Positions 10,980-21,725 of a stretch of DNA of 64,000 nt are shown here, piece by piece. Location of the stretch: NCBI GenBank assembly GCA_028456385.1, contig JALNQF010000231.1:1-64000 (forward strand). The letters are read 5' to 3'. This stretch comes from Ophiosphaerella korrae. Lineage: Eukaryota; Ascomycota; Dothideomycetes; Pleosporales; Phaeosphaeriaceae. The position numbers were made by a program, and so were the translations under genes. Each line of letters starts with the position of its first letter. The stretch's first letter is position 1. Below the pieces are notes generated by a model. The model had not been told where the DNA came from. It saw only the letters and a list, made by a program, of their open reading frames with translations, and searched no databases.

Positions 10980-11703
10980 ATGCAAACGCTCACTCGAGAC
11001 GCCAGTCGAACAGCGAGCACGCTAGACATGGACAAGTTCGAAGAGAACAGAGAGCAGATCCTACGGCACTCACAATTTAGTCTCGACCCTCACTGCGCAC
11101 ATTGCACACTATTCCCCGTTCCTTATTGTTTGAAACCCGTCCTCGACAAGAGCCTACACGACGGCACCCTCGGCGTACACACCGTCTCCAGCGTATGTTA
11201 GGGCTTCACCCGGCCATGGCTCAATGCCTACGTATTCGGCGCACCGACCGACTTCCACTACATCTATGCAGGGCGGACCCGTTCTTCCGGCGATTACAGA
11301 GCTTTATCGGCACCCCGACCCAGGCCCTCTACCGCAGTTTCGACCCCTCTACTCCAGACCCTCGGTGGACGCTGCGATTCAACAAGGCCCACCGGGTTCC
11401 AATGGATCGCCGCCGTCCCAAAAGCTAAAGCGGGCTGCATCATCTCAAACGCCGCTTCCGGAGTTCGAGGCATTACCGGGTTGCGAAGGTGGGGTGTGCG
11501 TGCTACCGTGGGTTTGGCGGTGCTGGGGATTTGGTGCTGGGACTACCACAACAACATCGACTCGTGGTCGAACCATCCTGTCCCTCTCCACTTTTCCCAG
11601 CCCCTCAATGCATCCCATTTCAGTCACCGCCTGGATCCGCGAACTTGAAAACCTCGCAGGAACCGACCCTGTCTCCCACTGTCGTGATGGTCCCGGATCC
11701 CTC
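10980..11703 (+). pseudogene. Hypothetical protein, frame with two stops
   Basis: The ATG at 11,028 (MDKFEENREQILRHSQ) or at 10,980 opens a frame that stops with TAG at 11,199-11,201. The same frame then stays open for about 150 codons and includes an aromatic-rich stretch (WCWDYHNNIDSW) after a possible short hydrophobic segment. This could be a decayed two-exon gene or one whose intron spans the stop. I recognise no domain. Confidence 0.3.
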
Positions 11704-13704
11704 TAATATCCTCTCACAGACTGTATTTCCACTCATCGACGTCCTTCGCGCCACGAATAGGTCGATTCTTCAATGATGATCTCGACACTCCAGGGCGGCG
11801 TGATTGTATGGCTCTACATCACAAAGTAGGTATCGCTGTGCGTTGGACTGCATCGCGAGGTGTGTGGTTTCGCCGCTGGAAGCGCGTTGACTGAATAAAC
11901 AAGCACCGGGCCTTGCCTTATCACTGCTTCCAATCCCAAGTCGGATTTGACGATAATCCGAACGCTTGTGCAACTCGCGCAGTCACATATCTTGCAATAA
12001 AGTACTCACGGTGCATGAGGTAAGACGTGCGGGGTCATCTCGCATTAGCCCGGATCGGTGGTTTGCTTCCCTGGAAGTACCAATCGACGTTCCGGCTGAT
12101 GGTGACTTCCTCGTATCGGGCGGAGGCTGTGAGGGTAGGGTAAGGCTGTTCTACAGAAATTCGGAGCGAAAAAAGCTCAAAGGTTGGCGCTGTGGGTGTC
12201 TCGCTACGTAGGAATGGACGTTAACGTTAACCCTCCCATTTCATTAAATTAAATGGATTTACAGTGGATCCCCAAGCCTGTTAAGTGCTTGCGTTAGAGG
12301 ATGAATGACCCCGAGTATACTCTACAGAAGAATTCATCATTCTCCAAGACCATATCCCCAGACGGAAGGTCAAACTCGTCGTACAAACATCTCCTTATGA
12401 CGTCCGACCAGGTCCGGCCCGCTTCACGCATTGAGTTTTTTGAAAATTGATACTGGAGTGTGCGTATGCGTGTGCCTGATTGCCCACGGAGCTTCGGGTC
12501 AGTGAGTGTTTGAGGACGGCCTTACCATAATAGGTTAGATCTCGGGTACGAGAGTGATCTGAGGCAGGGATATTTTCAGCGAGACTGCAGGACTGAGCAA
12601 ATTCGCACAGTTGTGGAGGGTCTAGAAGGCATAGCCAAAGCTAATTTACCATCTCCGGCGCTTTCAGCCACAGAATACCCATGTGTTGTTGACGTAGTCG
12701 CTCGGTTAACCAGTAAAACAACAATAGCCAGCTCACCAGTCACCAGCACCTAGGAAAAAAGAAAGTCATGTAGCAATTACCTCGCTTATTTTAACTATCA
12801 GCTGCTCCATTTAGGTGTCAGAGCTTGACAGACAGCGACCAGACCAGAGCCTGGAAGCAAGAGGAACCTGGATCGGGCCCTGCGGCAGTTCGGAATTGAA
12901 CTTGTCGCCTATTGGCTCGATACGCGTGGAGCTTCAGCACAGACCTTCGCTCTAACGCGAAACCACACAGCACACTTTGATTTATGCAGTACGCAGATTC
13001 ACCAAGTTCATTTCAACTCCAACCAATGCACTAGGGCAGAGCTTATCGCAGGTCAAGGCCAAGCCAAGATATCGCGTGCATGCGCGGAATAAAGTGCGAG
13101 TGGCTCGAGCGGCGGGCTGCAGGGACGCCATACGAGACTTAGCTCAACATGGTCTGCATCCGACCGTAGCCTCAATCTCAGCTTTGAGATAATGGTTTGG
13201 CAACAACACAACCTCAGAGTTACCTGCTGCAGTGGTAACATGCTACAAGGTCTGTGCCGGTGCGGCTCGGTCGTCCTCCCTGCTAGCGGTGGCAACTCAA
13301 AGTACATTGTACTCTCTTACATAGATTACATCTCACCATGATTCGTTCGCGAACTGCTACACCTAGGCTATGCTATTTTGGTGCACTGTCTGTCCTACTG
13401 CTTTCATGATGATATGCTTGCTACACCTCCAATTTTCCCTTTAGGAAGTTTTCTGCTCTATAAGTTCCATGACCTCGAGTTGCCACATTGTAAGGACCGC
13501 AAGATGATATAACAATAAAATGTTGAGAACCAATGACCATTTTCTCTCTTTTGGCTTGTTCCCACCGTTCTCGATAACTGTACGTCAACAATAGGTTGGC
13601 CATGCTGGACAAAGTCTGAGAAGTGTAGTATGACCTAAAAAACTTCCTAAGCAGAGCACGTCTTTACTAACAGCAAAGCAACTCGGTCGATAGTTATAAG
13701 GAAG
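11704..13704. other. Two-kilobase stretch with no recognised gene
   Basis: No convincing open frame or domain on either strand. It holds one copy of the 60-bp dispersed repeat at 13,246-13,305. Composition is normal, not RIP-like. Short open frames at 11,966, 12,977, 13,053 and 13,421 look like chance. Confidence 0.5.
13246..13305 (-). repeat. 60-bp dispersed repeat, copy 2
   Basis: The reverse complement matches 18,626-18,685 almost base for base from TTTGAGTTGCCACCGCTAGC to CGGCACAGACCTTG, with differences mainly of the C/T and G/A type. Confidence 0.8.
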
Positions 13705-16386
13705 CTATAACAACCGCTGTTGACCAAAAGAAATCCATTCGTCTTGTACAAAGAGGTGAGATAGCCTAATTGGAGAAGGTAAATGAATATCACCTCGATC
13801 TGTTTGAATGTACTGGCCGTCCGGCGAGAAGGTGACAGCACTGATCCTGTCGATATGGCTCTCGAGCACGCTGCGGCACGACCCCGTCGCCGCCTCCCAC
13901 ACCCGCACTGTCTTGTCCCATGAAGCGGACGCGACTAGCTGGTCGTCGGGCGAGAAGGCCACGGTGTTGACCTAGTCGGTATGGCCCTCGAGCACGCTGC
14001 GGCACGCCCCCGTAGCCGCATCCCACACCCGCACCGTCTTGTCGTGCGACGCTGACACAATTAGCTGGCCATCCGGTGAGAATGCGACGACGCTGATCCT
14101 GTCGGTATGACCCTCGAGCACGCTGCGGAACGACCCCGTGGCCGCCTCCCATACCCGCACCGTCTTGTCGTGCGACGCTGACGCGATTAGCTGGCCGTCG
14201 GGCGAGAAGGCGACAGCGTTGACCATGTCGGTATGGCCCTCGAGCACGCTGCGGCACGCCCCCATAGCCGCATTCCATACCCGCACCGTCTTGTCGTGCG
14301 ACGCTGACGCGATTAGCTGGCCATCCGGTGAGAATGCGACGGCGCTGATCCTAGCGGTATGACCCTCGAGCACGCTGCGGCACGATCCCGTAGCCACCTC
14401 CCACACCCGCACCGTCTTGTCGTGCGACGTTGACGCGATTAGCTGGCTATCCGGTGGGAATGCAACGGCGCCGACCCTGTCGGTATGGCCCTCGAATACG
14501 CCGCGGCAAGCATTCCAGTCGATTTCCCTTTGTGACAACATCACCACCCACTGTGGCACTTGGTTCTCAAAAGTTTGCCGTATCAGACTCATCTGTGGTG
14601 CGAACACAAGTGCGGAGCAATAGAGCTGCAATGGACCATCTGCTAGTATAGACCGAAACTGCAGTACGAATCGCTTGGCGTCTCGAAGAATGCTTAAAAC
14701 ATTGCTTGCAGATGGCTGGATCATATATTAGCAAAACTCAAAGAAAAAAAAAATTGTAGACATCTTACAGCCACAAGATTCTGAAGGCTGTCGAGCAAGT
14801 AAACGCATCTGCTTGACTCTCCCATAAGATTCATAGCTTCAATCCAGTAGAGCAGGTAGTTCTGGAGAAAGACATGTGTTGTGTCTCCGTCAATGATGTG
14901 CTGCTGGCTCTGCTCAAGATGACTGACCCAGCAACGACACGCATACTGCAACTCAGGCGGTAAACTGCTAGAAATCATTCCCTCATCGATCTCGTTCCTT
15001 GTAACCCCGGGTCCTGATAGGGTGTATATGCTCTGACGTAGGCCGCGTGGTCTAGACATGAGCTTAAGACAGCAAGACGCGAGATTCTTGTGTGTGTGTC
15101 TCGCATCTACGCAGAACTGGCTCTTGTCCTGTCCCTGGCGATCAACAAGGAAGTTGCGGAAAGATACGTGGAATAGCCTGACAGGGATGTCTTGATTGTC
15201 AGGAATACTGAGGATAGAATATAGAGCGTCTAGTTGGCATTCTATCTCTTTCTGTGGGACTTGCAGGAGGCGTGCAAGTGATAGAATACAGAGCGGGCTC
15301 TCTAGAACAACAATGCTGCCCACAACTTTTCGAAATGCCTGGAGCCACGCCTCCTTCTTATCTTCCTCCTGTTTAGAAAGCGGCTGCTCTAAAATAGCAA
15401 GGTACATTCGATCGAGTTGCGGGAAGGTCAGTCATTCATACCTTACGACCTTATTTAAGTTTGCTATGGGATTGCTACCTCTTGTGCCAATGTATCGGCA
15501 CACAGTAGCAGCAAAAAAGAATAACGGCACAGCTAGGTCGACTAAGGCCTGGATCTGATCGTTCGTCGGCCAGTCTAGAGGTAGCTGGCACGCTTTGCGA
15601 ATCGCACTAAGCTCATGCTCGTAAAAGACACGTATATCGTGTTCAATAGTGGCCTTTGCGACTTTATGGAGGACGAGGTCTTGGTGTGTTCCATTCGGCA
15701 TCTGCTCAAAGCCAAGACAAATGTGGGGCTCTGGCCTGCTCGTCACTAAGACTCGCAACGATACCGGCCGCATGTCCTTGACCCGAGTGAGCAGCTGGAG
15801 TATGGCTCGTATGTCGTCTTCCCTCTCGCATTCGTCTAATGCGTCGATGACGACTACCCATGCAGGAGTAGTCGAGTGTGTTTGTCGCACCCCTGAGAGC
15901 GGATGCAAGATAAGTTTCTCAAACTGATCCCTTAGTCCCATCGATGGCAATGCCAAATCTTTGTCAAGTGCTTTCCTGATGCCGGGTAGCATGCCCGGTT
16001 CGCGAATGACTAGGTTAGCAGCAATAGTGCTAAAAAAACCGGGAGGCGTTTCCGCACTCGCCATGGCCCCTTTTGAAGAAAAAGCTCGCTCCTAGCTGAC
16101 TGGCTTCGGCAAACGACTCGGTAGCAGTCCGCGCGACCGTTGACTTTCCTGTGCCAGCCATCCCGCATAACCAGAAGATCGGGCTACTGTCCTTGTTATT
16201 CGCCCATTCTGTAATGATCTTCAGCTTCTCAGTGCGAGTTTTCGGCAGGCATCGTGCGTTGTGTTCTTCAGCGCGCGAGTTAACGGAAGCGCCTGCTGCG
16301 AAAGGAAGTTTGGGTTTGGGTGCACGGGTAAGCGACTCGAATGCGAGGGAGCACGACGCATTTACAGATGAGATGAGCTCCTCCAT
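13705..16386 (-). pseudogene. NACHT-WD40 NLR (HET-E/NWD type) with three lesions
   Basis: It starts at the ATG at 16386 with only about 30 residues before the NACHT-proximal LPFAAGA segment, so no effector domain is visible. The NACHT P-loop GMAGTGKS lies near 16,160 and Walker B VVVIDALDEC near 15,850, followed by the TSRPEPHI motif. A linker follows, then a 53-nt intron (14,768-14,716, GTAAG..CCAG, phase 0), then WD40 repeats. Three lesions are visible: an A7 tract (T7 in the gene) at 16,032-16,038 that shifts frame where six would keep it; an in-frame TGA at 15,432-15,434; and an in-frame TAG at 13,972-13,974 between WD40 repeats four and five. The C-terminus stops early, after DEWISFGQQRLL, compared with the paralogue at 24.2 kb. 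It is a decaying NLR unless the frameshift is a sequencing error. Confidence 0.85.
13803..14520 (-). repeat. WD40-coding tandem repeats, 126-nt unit, five full plus one partial
   Basis: Each unit encodes CRSVLEGHTD.I.AVAFSPDG then QLIASASHDKTVRVW. Units are near-identical in DNA, with changes concentrated just after GHT and near SASHD. The fifth unit begins after the TAG at 13,972 and the sixth breaks off after SPDGQYIQ. Confidence 0.85.
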
Positions 16387-17056
16387 GACGTTCAGCTACC
16401 CTTATATCGTGGTGTTGTCAGATTTGAGATGTGAGATTTCAGTTATGAGATTTGAGTCACTGAGTTGAAAGTGTAGTTTTTTGGATCGAAGAGATTGATT
16501 GATTCTGTCTATCATCTGCGTTCTGGCGGCCTCTGATATCCTTCATGAGTTTCTTTGATTACTCTCGTGCCTCAAAGGCCGCCCTTGCTGAATTGCTCTC
16601 CTGTTCAAGGGATGCGCCGCCGTTGAGCTGGTGCTTTGCGGTGATGCTTTGTTGTTGAGTTAGGGGCGAGGCTAGTATCGCACTAGTTACACACTAGCAT
16701 CGCAGATCGATTGCCATTGCCGATCTCCAACGTCACAAAAAGCTCATGAGCCAGCTGAGTGGGCCAACTCGCAAGCTCCGCCTTTGAGTTGAGTCGAGAT
16801 TACGATCTCAGCTTGGCGCAGGGTTGAGCGTGAGCAATCGTTGCGCTGGCACACGCACCTCATCTGACAGGTGTATTCACAAAGGGAGGTTTCGAAAAGC
16901 TGAGATGCGAGACACAAGGCTGAAGGTGGAGAGATTGCCGACGTGTCACTCCTGGTCTATGCGGGGGCCAGGAACGCGGGAAAAGGTGCGGCTGAGCCTC
17001 CGAACTCATCTCTGCTCACATCTTCGTGGACTTTAGCGGCCTAGCTAGAGGGCAGA
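16387..17056. promoter_or_regulatory. Divergent upstream region between the NACHT-WD40 and DUF7580 pseudogenes
   Basis: No coding signal. It separates two divergently oriented immune-type genes. Bases 16,625-16,880 recur in inverted orientation at 29,110-29,369, again just upstream of an NLR-type gene. That makes this a candidate shared promoter or an unknown repeat. Confidence 0.5.
16625..16880 (+). repeat. Shared upstream repeat, copy 1 (partner at 29,110-29,369, inverted)
   Basis: The stretch from GAGCTGGTGCTTTGCGG through GCAGATCGATTGCC to GCTTGGCGCAG and TTGCGCTGGC matches the reverse complement of 29,110-29,369 over about 250 bp. The differences are largely C/T and G/A, and the second copy has a 35-bp insertion. 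Confidence 0.75.
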
Positions 17057-18084
17057 ATGTCAGGCTTCGAGATTGCGGGCGTTGTCTTGGGCGCGATTCC
17101 TCTCGTTATAGCGCAGAAGAAGATACGACAAGGTTTATATTTTTGTTAACTTTTGAGAAGCGTTCTTATCCTACTTTATCTCTACTGTAGGATTAGAGAG
17201 ATATCGAGATCTAGTCCTCGTAGCTAGTTAGTACTGTAGTTACAATTACTATACCCTAGGTCTAGACGCTAGGAAAGAAGAACGCCTACTTTGCGCCGTC
17301 TGTAACCGTGTTGACCTCTCCACGACCTTCAATATCGCGCCCGTATTTATTAGGCCTCGCTGCAAAAATTATTAATCTGTGGTAGGCGCTAGTAGCAGGT
17401 TATTAACAAGAATGTTGCCTAGGAGTGCTCGAGGACGAAGCCCAGCAGCCTTATATCTACTCAGTTACCGGCCTTGCGTTAAAGGCACAGATATCTAAAG
17501 CAGTCTCATTGAACGACACCATACGTAGCTCAAAGAGGATTGCACCCTAGTAGAAGTGCACGCTGGCTCTAACTCTTGCGTCCTTAGTATTGCAATTGCA
17601 CGACACCCTATAGCTTCCCAGCGCTTAGGAAACGAAAGATATCTTCTTTTTAAAGAATTACAGCGGCATTGCAGTCCTATCTTAGTTCTACATCTTATAG
17701 ATATTTACGTTAGCTTCGAAAGCTGCAGCTGCTGCTATACGTCGCTAGCTAGTAAAGAACAGGATAGTCTTTGCTCTTAGTGTCGCACTTCTCAAACTAG
17801 CCTATACTGCCTCGATTTTATTATTAAAAGAGCCCGAAGACCTCAGTGAGAATGGTGAAGAAGATAGTATGACGGAAGTTTCGATCGCGACCTGACTAGC
17901 GAGAGAGCTAAACAATTACGAATCTGAGAACTATGCGCGAGCGGTACTTCGATGTATTACATGCATATTTGATACGTTTGCATTTGATTTCAATGACCTA
18001 GAATTCCGAGAGGCTTTCTTCCAGGGGGTCGTTGTCCCGTTGCAGGAGGACTATGGGCATGTAACAGGGGGAAAACCTCGATGA
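17057..18084 (+). pseudogene. DUF7580-family protein, RIP-decayed
   Basis: The ATG at 17057 opens with MSGFEIAGVVLGAIPLV, the characteristic N-terminus of fungal DUF7580 proteins, which are often linked to prion-inhibition or NLR-type defence genes. The frame is broken soon after, and 17,120-17,850 is full of TAG/TAA stops in an AT-rich background. Near the end a clear family C-terminus reappears: NYESENYARAVLRCITC, then FREAFFQGVVVPLQEDYG, stopping with TGA at 18,082-18,084. Length and both ends therefore fit one gene of about 340 codons that has been mutated throughout its middle. It is divergent from the NACHT-WD40 pseudogene and may once have been part of the same locus. Confidence 0.75.
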
Positions 18085-18294
18085 ATATTCTAGGGGCGGT
18101 TCGTAATGATGCATTTCCATTGGCAGCGCATCAGTATGATACTCTTCATCAATTCAACCAATATTTGCATTATTTCCAAATTTGAGGAAGGCGCAGTTCT
18201 TTGAAAGGAGCTGGAAACGACCTATGGTGCCAACAGCTGTTCATCTAAAGCTGCCCCGCACGGACCGTACATGGCTCAGAAAGCCATGTGATGA

Positions 18295-18425
18295 CATTGA
18301 TGTTAAGTATTGAACCGGTACTCTTTTTAATGGCTTGGCGCCCCGTGCTAGCAGCAGCTCCATCACCTGCCCGTCATCTCTAGATGAAGCCGCCTGGAGC
18401 GCGTTAGCGTGGTATCCACCCTATA
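18295..18425 (-). pseudogene. Ankyrin-repeat fragment
   Basis: On the minus strand the segment reads GGYHANALQAASSRDDG followed by QVMELLLARGAKP, a single ankyrin repeat of the kind found at the C-termini of fungal NLRs. It is preceded by a TAG in the same frame (plus strand 18,425 region), and I see no second repeat. This is probably the tail of a lost gene. Confidence 0.55.
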
Positions 18426-18625
18426 TTCCGATACTGTATCATCTCGCGAAGCCCTTACGACATGCCGTCAGAGGTTATCGAATTTAGCGAGAATAACCCC
18501 TAGCAAGAACGAGGCACGGCAGGTAGATTGCCGTGAAGCGGTAGGCCCAGAAGTAGCACAAAAGTAGTATAGTCTTGGTATAGCAGTTCGGTTACCAATC
18601 ATCGTCAGGTGCAGTCTACGAGAGA

Positions 18626-18685
18626 GTGCTTTGAGTTGCCACCGCTAGCAGGGAGGACGGCCGACCCGCACCGGCACAGACCTTG
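18626..18685 (+). repeat. 60-bp dispersed repeat, copy 3, at the LINE 5' side
   Basis: Best-preserved copy of the element also at 10,609-10,668 and 13,246-13,305. It lies about 400 bp before LINE ORF1, so it may belong to the LINE 5' UTR. Confidence 0.75.
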
Positions 18686-19090
18686 CGCCGGAGGCGATTG
18701 AGCATGGCGTTAGATACACGATCAGCAGGTCTCATAGTTGGCTTCCGAACTGGAGCAGGTGGATGATAACGGAATGTACATAGCTGGCGCATCGTATCGG
18801 CCCATACCCATAGGGTGCATGGCCATAATAGAACACACACATCCGTTCCGACCACTGCGCTACCCCATTTCTCTCCAACAAAACTCTCCTCACTCTCAGC
18901 TTTCGTTAAAGACAAAATTTTCGAAAATCCGACCACGAACGAACGAGCCCGGGCCAAAATGGACTAAAACGCGAATCCCGCCGCTGTCCCCTCGACACCA
19001 AAGTCACAGAAAATCAAGGCAATAGCCACACCTCTACGACCAGGGACGAGAGGGATCCCTTTAAGCTTTTTTGACATCGAGCAGAACAGG

Positions 19091-20454
19091 ATGGAACCCA
19101 CATCACCCACTCCGGGGTTCATCCTCGGTGTCGACTCGACTCTTCCGGACATCATTGAGATAGACGAAGAAGTCGTTAAACAACCACGCCCAAACGGGCA
19201 GCAAGACCACACGGCGCCAAAAGGAGCCGGCGGACAGAAGAAGGTGGCTAAGACCACAAAGAAAATAAAAAGGAGGAGACTCTTGCAGACCTCAAGGATA
19301 GAGTCACCCACAAACAAAGGGAGTCCATCGTGGACTCCATCAAGAGAGAACAGGTGCTAGACGAGTCCGCAAAAACCTTCGCCCAAGGCCTTAACAAGGC
19401 AGGAGAGAATACGGGACTCGACCCGGTTTCTGCAATGGAACACCTTTTCAACACTATCCGTCGGACTGTCTTGGCTGCAAAGCCATCCAGCAAGCAAAAG
19501 GAATCCGCAGCCCCCAAGTTGGGACATTCGCCACCCCTCCCCCGAGGGCCAGCGGGCACCGAATCCAAACCGCCTATCAGGACCTGGGCACAAGTGGCCA
19601 AACCAGCAAACGACGAGTGGCACACGGTGGTTGGTAAGAAGTTCCGACCAACCACACCCAAGGACATAAAAGAGGCCAATAAGAAGGGCCCAATCATAAG
19701 GCCCCAGGGCGAGGACCTCCGAGTCTTCCTACGATACGGCGAAGCCACCATCCAGGATGCCGTGGTAGTGCAACAACAGCTGAGGGAGGCCATTCCCAAG
19801 GTCCTCCTTAGGGGGGTCAAAACAAGTTACACCAGGATAGACGGCAACCCGGTGGAAATCAGCGAGAAAGACGTTTCGCAGGACATCACCATCAACGAGG
19901 GCAAACCCCCCAAAAAAGTGATCCTAAGACGAGTGGGAACCGAGGAGGGATGGTGCAACGCCATCATCTTCTTCGAGGAGGACAACCTACCCTCCAAGAA
20001 CTACCAACTCTTCCGCCAGAACCAGGGCTATACCAAGCTCGGCGAACGCGGAAGAATTCGCATCTGCGACAACTGTCACAATTTCCACCCCAGACTCTGC
20101 CGCAGGGCCAAGGCCTATCCGAATTGCGGCGGAGCAGCACACAGGATGTGCAACAAGGAGGCTAAGTGTGCATCCTGCCACAGCAGGAACCACACTCAGG
20201 GCCACCAAAGCTGCCCCCTCCACCCCAGGAGGAAACCAGACGGGTGGCATTACCCCAACGCCTGGGCGGTCAAAGCCAGGCGGAACCAAGAAAAGGCCAA
20301 AGAGGCCAACCGAAAGGCCGATCTGGCCAACAAGGAAAAGGCCGCAGCAAAGAAGGCCGCAGCCGCTGGGCAGGACGCAGTTGTGCAGGGTGCAGCTCAA
20401 CCAGTCGGACCCTCCTTAGGCCACAGAGTCGATTTGATCGAGGCAGCCCTATGA
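19091..20454 (+). pseudogene. LINE ORF1, nucleic-acid-binding gag-like protein, one frameshift
   Basis: It begins at ATG 19091 (MEPTSPTPGF). A one-base shift near 19,265-19,275 separates this start from the long frame that continues with LADLKDRVTHKQRES and runs to TGA 20,452-20,454. The central part includes RTWAQVAK. The C-terminal third has zinc-knuckle clusters at about 20,060-20,215: CDNCHNFHPRLC, NCGGAAHRMC and CASCHSRNH. In one cluster a cysteine appears replaced by tyrosine (AKAYPNCGG). A lysine/alanine-rich tail follows. ORF1 proteins of LINEs bind the element RNA. Its stop overlaps the ORF2 start. Confidence 0.8.
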
Positions 20455-21725
20455 TCCCCCTTCCCTCGAGGGCAGGAAATCGCATTTGGAAATCAACTCG
20501 AGACGGAACGCCAAGAGAGGGTCTGACAAGAAAAGGGGTACAGTCTCAACAAACAGTAGAGATCTTATCCTGCAACGTACAACGCTCTGAAGCAAACCAG
20601 ACAACCATCCTGGAAATCGGAGCAAGGCGCGACGTTGACGTTATATTAATACAAGAATCCAAAATATACGCCAACAATGGAACAATGACACAAACAGGGT
20701 ACACATTATTCGAACCATTTCACACATGGGGTAAGTACATGAAGACCCTGACATTTGTGAAAAATGGAATTCCGACACGAACCATACCCAGGGACCACCC
20801 AGAAGGACACATGACGTCGATATTCCTACCCGACCAAGGTCTCTATATACACAACATATACAGACCCACCCGAATCAAGGACGATTCATGGATGCACCAA
20901 AGGATTCTAGAAACGAGAGAAAACAGAACACTCTTATGCGGAGACTTCAACCGTATAGGGCCGCAAGAACCTCAGCACTCAAGCCTACTCGACTTCCTCA
21001 TGACCAACTTCCCGATACTAAACAGTTTAGAGGTACCATCACGAGAAAGAGTCCTATTAGACCTAGCATACAGCCGCATACCCAGAGTCCACGCCTATGT
21101 CGACCACGATGCAGACGCAGGGTCTGATCACCTTCCGCTAACCATAAAGATCCCTGAGCTTACCAAGAGGAGTAAAGAAACCCACAAGCACACAACGGTT
21201 TTTGACAAAACGACCCTCTACTCGATCATCAAGACAGCCATCGAACGATGTTCGAAACGGCTGAACCGCAACCGCCGGCCCAGCCACCCATACTGGGACG
21301 AGGAATGCCAAGAACGGAGAATCGAACTAATCCAGGCAAGGAAAAGTGGCGACCCAGAGACCATCGGACTCTATCAACGTAAACTCCACAAGACCCTGAA
21401 GTCCAAAAGGAAAAAGTATTAGGCCAAATAAACTAACAAGGCAACGCGAGACCAAGACTAGTTCCGCCTGTTCAACAAAGTCGAAAGATCACGGGATAGA
21501 AAAGCCAAACCGCCGCCCCTCAAAGGCAGAGAAAACCTCAGCGATAAGGAACAAATACACAGCATCGCCGAGGCGCTCCTATGTCCCGACACCAACGATA
21601 GTCCGCAAGGGTCCACAGTTGACCCAACCTACCCAGCAGAGTTCGACCACCACGACTTCACCAAGGAGGAGCTGAAATGGTCGCTCGACAACTCACCAAT
21701 ACGCCGGGACCGGACGGTATAACAG
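20451..21725 (+). pseudogene. LINE ORF2, endonuclease domain plus start of reverse transcriptase
   Basis: The ATG at 20451 overlaps the ORF1 stop as ATGA, an arrangement used for termination-reinitiation in several LINE clades. The apurinic-type endonuclease shows ILSCNVQ, ILIQESK, LLCGDFNR and GSDHLPL in the expected order over about 300 residues. A TAG at 21,421-21,423 ends the open frame. The frame then continues with further stops to the RT entry region (FTKEELKWSLDN), and a one-base shift leads into the PGPDG motif near 21,708. The catalytic RT motifs are absent, so the copy cannot mobilise itself. Confidence 0.85.

Larger units (their letters stand above)
18626..21725 (+). mobile_element. 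Truncated non-LTR retrotransposon (LINE, Tad/R1-like organisation)
   Basis: A 5' leader is followed by ORF1 (gag-like with zinc knuckles) and ORF2 (AP endonuclease, then the start of reverse transcriptase), overlapping in ATGA. The element ends abruptly soon after the first RT motif (PGPDG near 21,708) and unrelated sequence follows. LINE copies usually lose their 5' end, so a 3'-truncated copy that keeps the leader is unusual and suggests a later deletion or insertion. Composition is normal GC, not RIP-like, so the copy may be fairly recent or have escaped RIP. Confidence 0.8.

Noticed and set aside
11224..11706. A 160-codon frame on the plus strand
   Set aside because: Overlaps another frame in the same place and has proline/serine-rich noise; kept only as part of a low-confidence hypothetical.
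13790..14278. A 162-codon alternate frame across the WD40 repeats at 14 kb
   Set aside because: Out of frame with the WD40 protein and made of repeated GRDG/RARG-like filler; a shadow.
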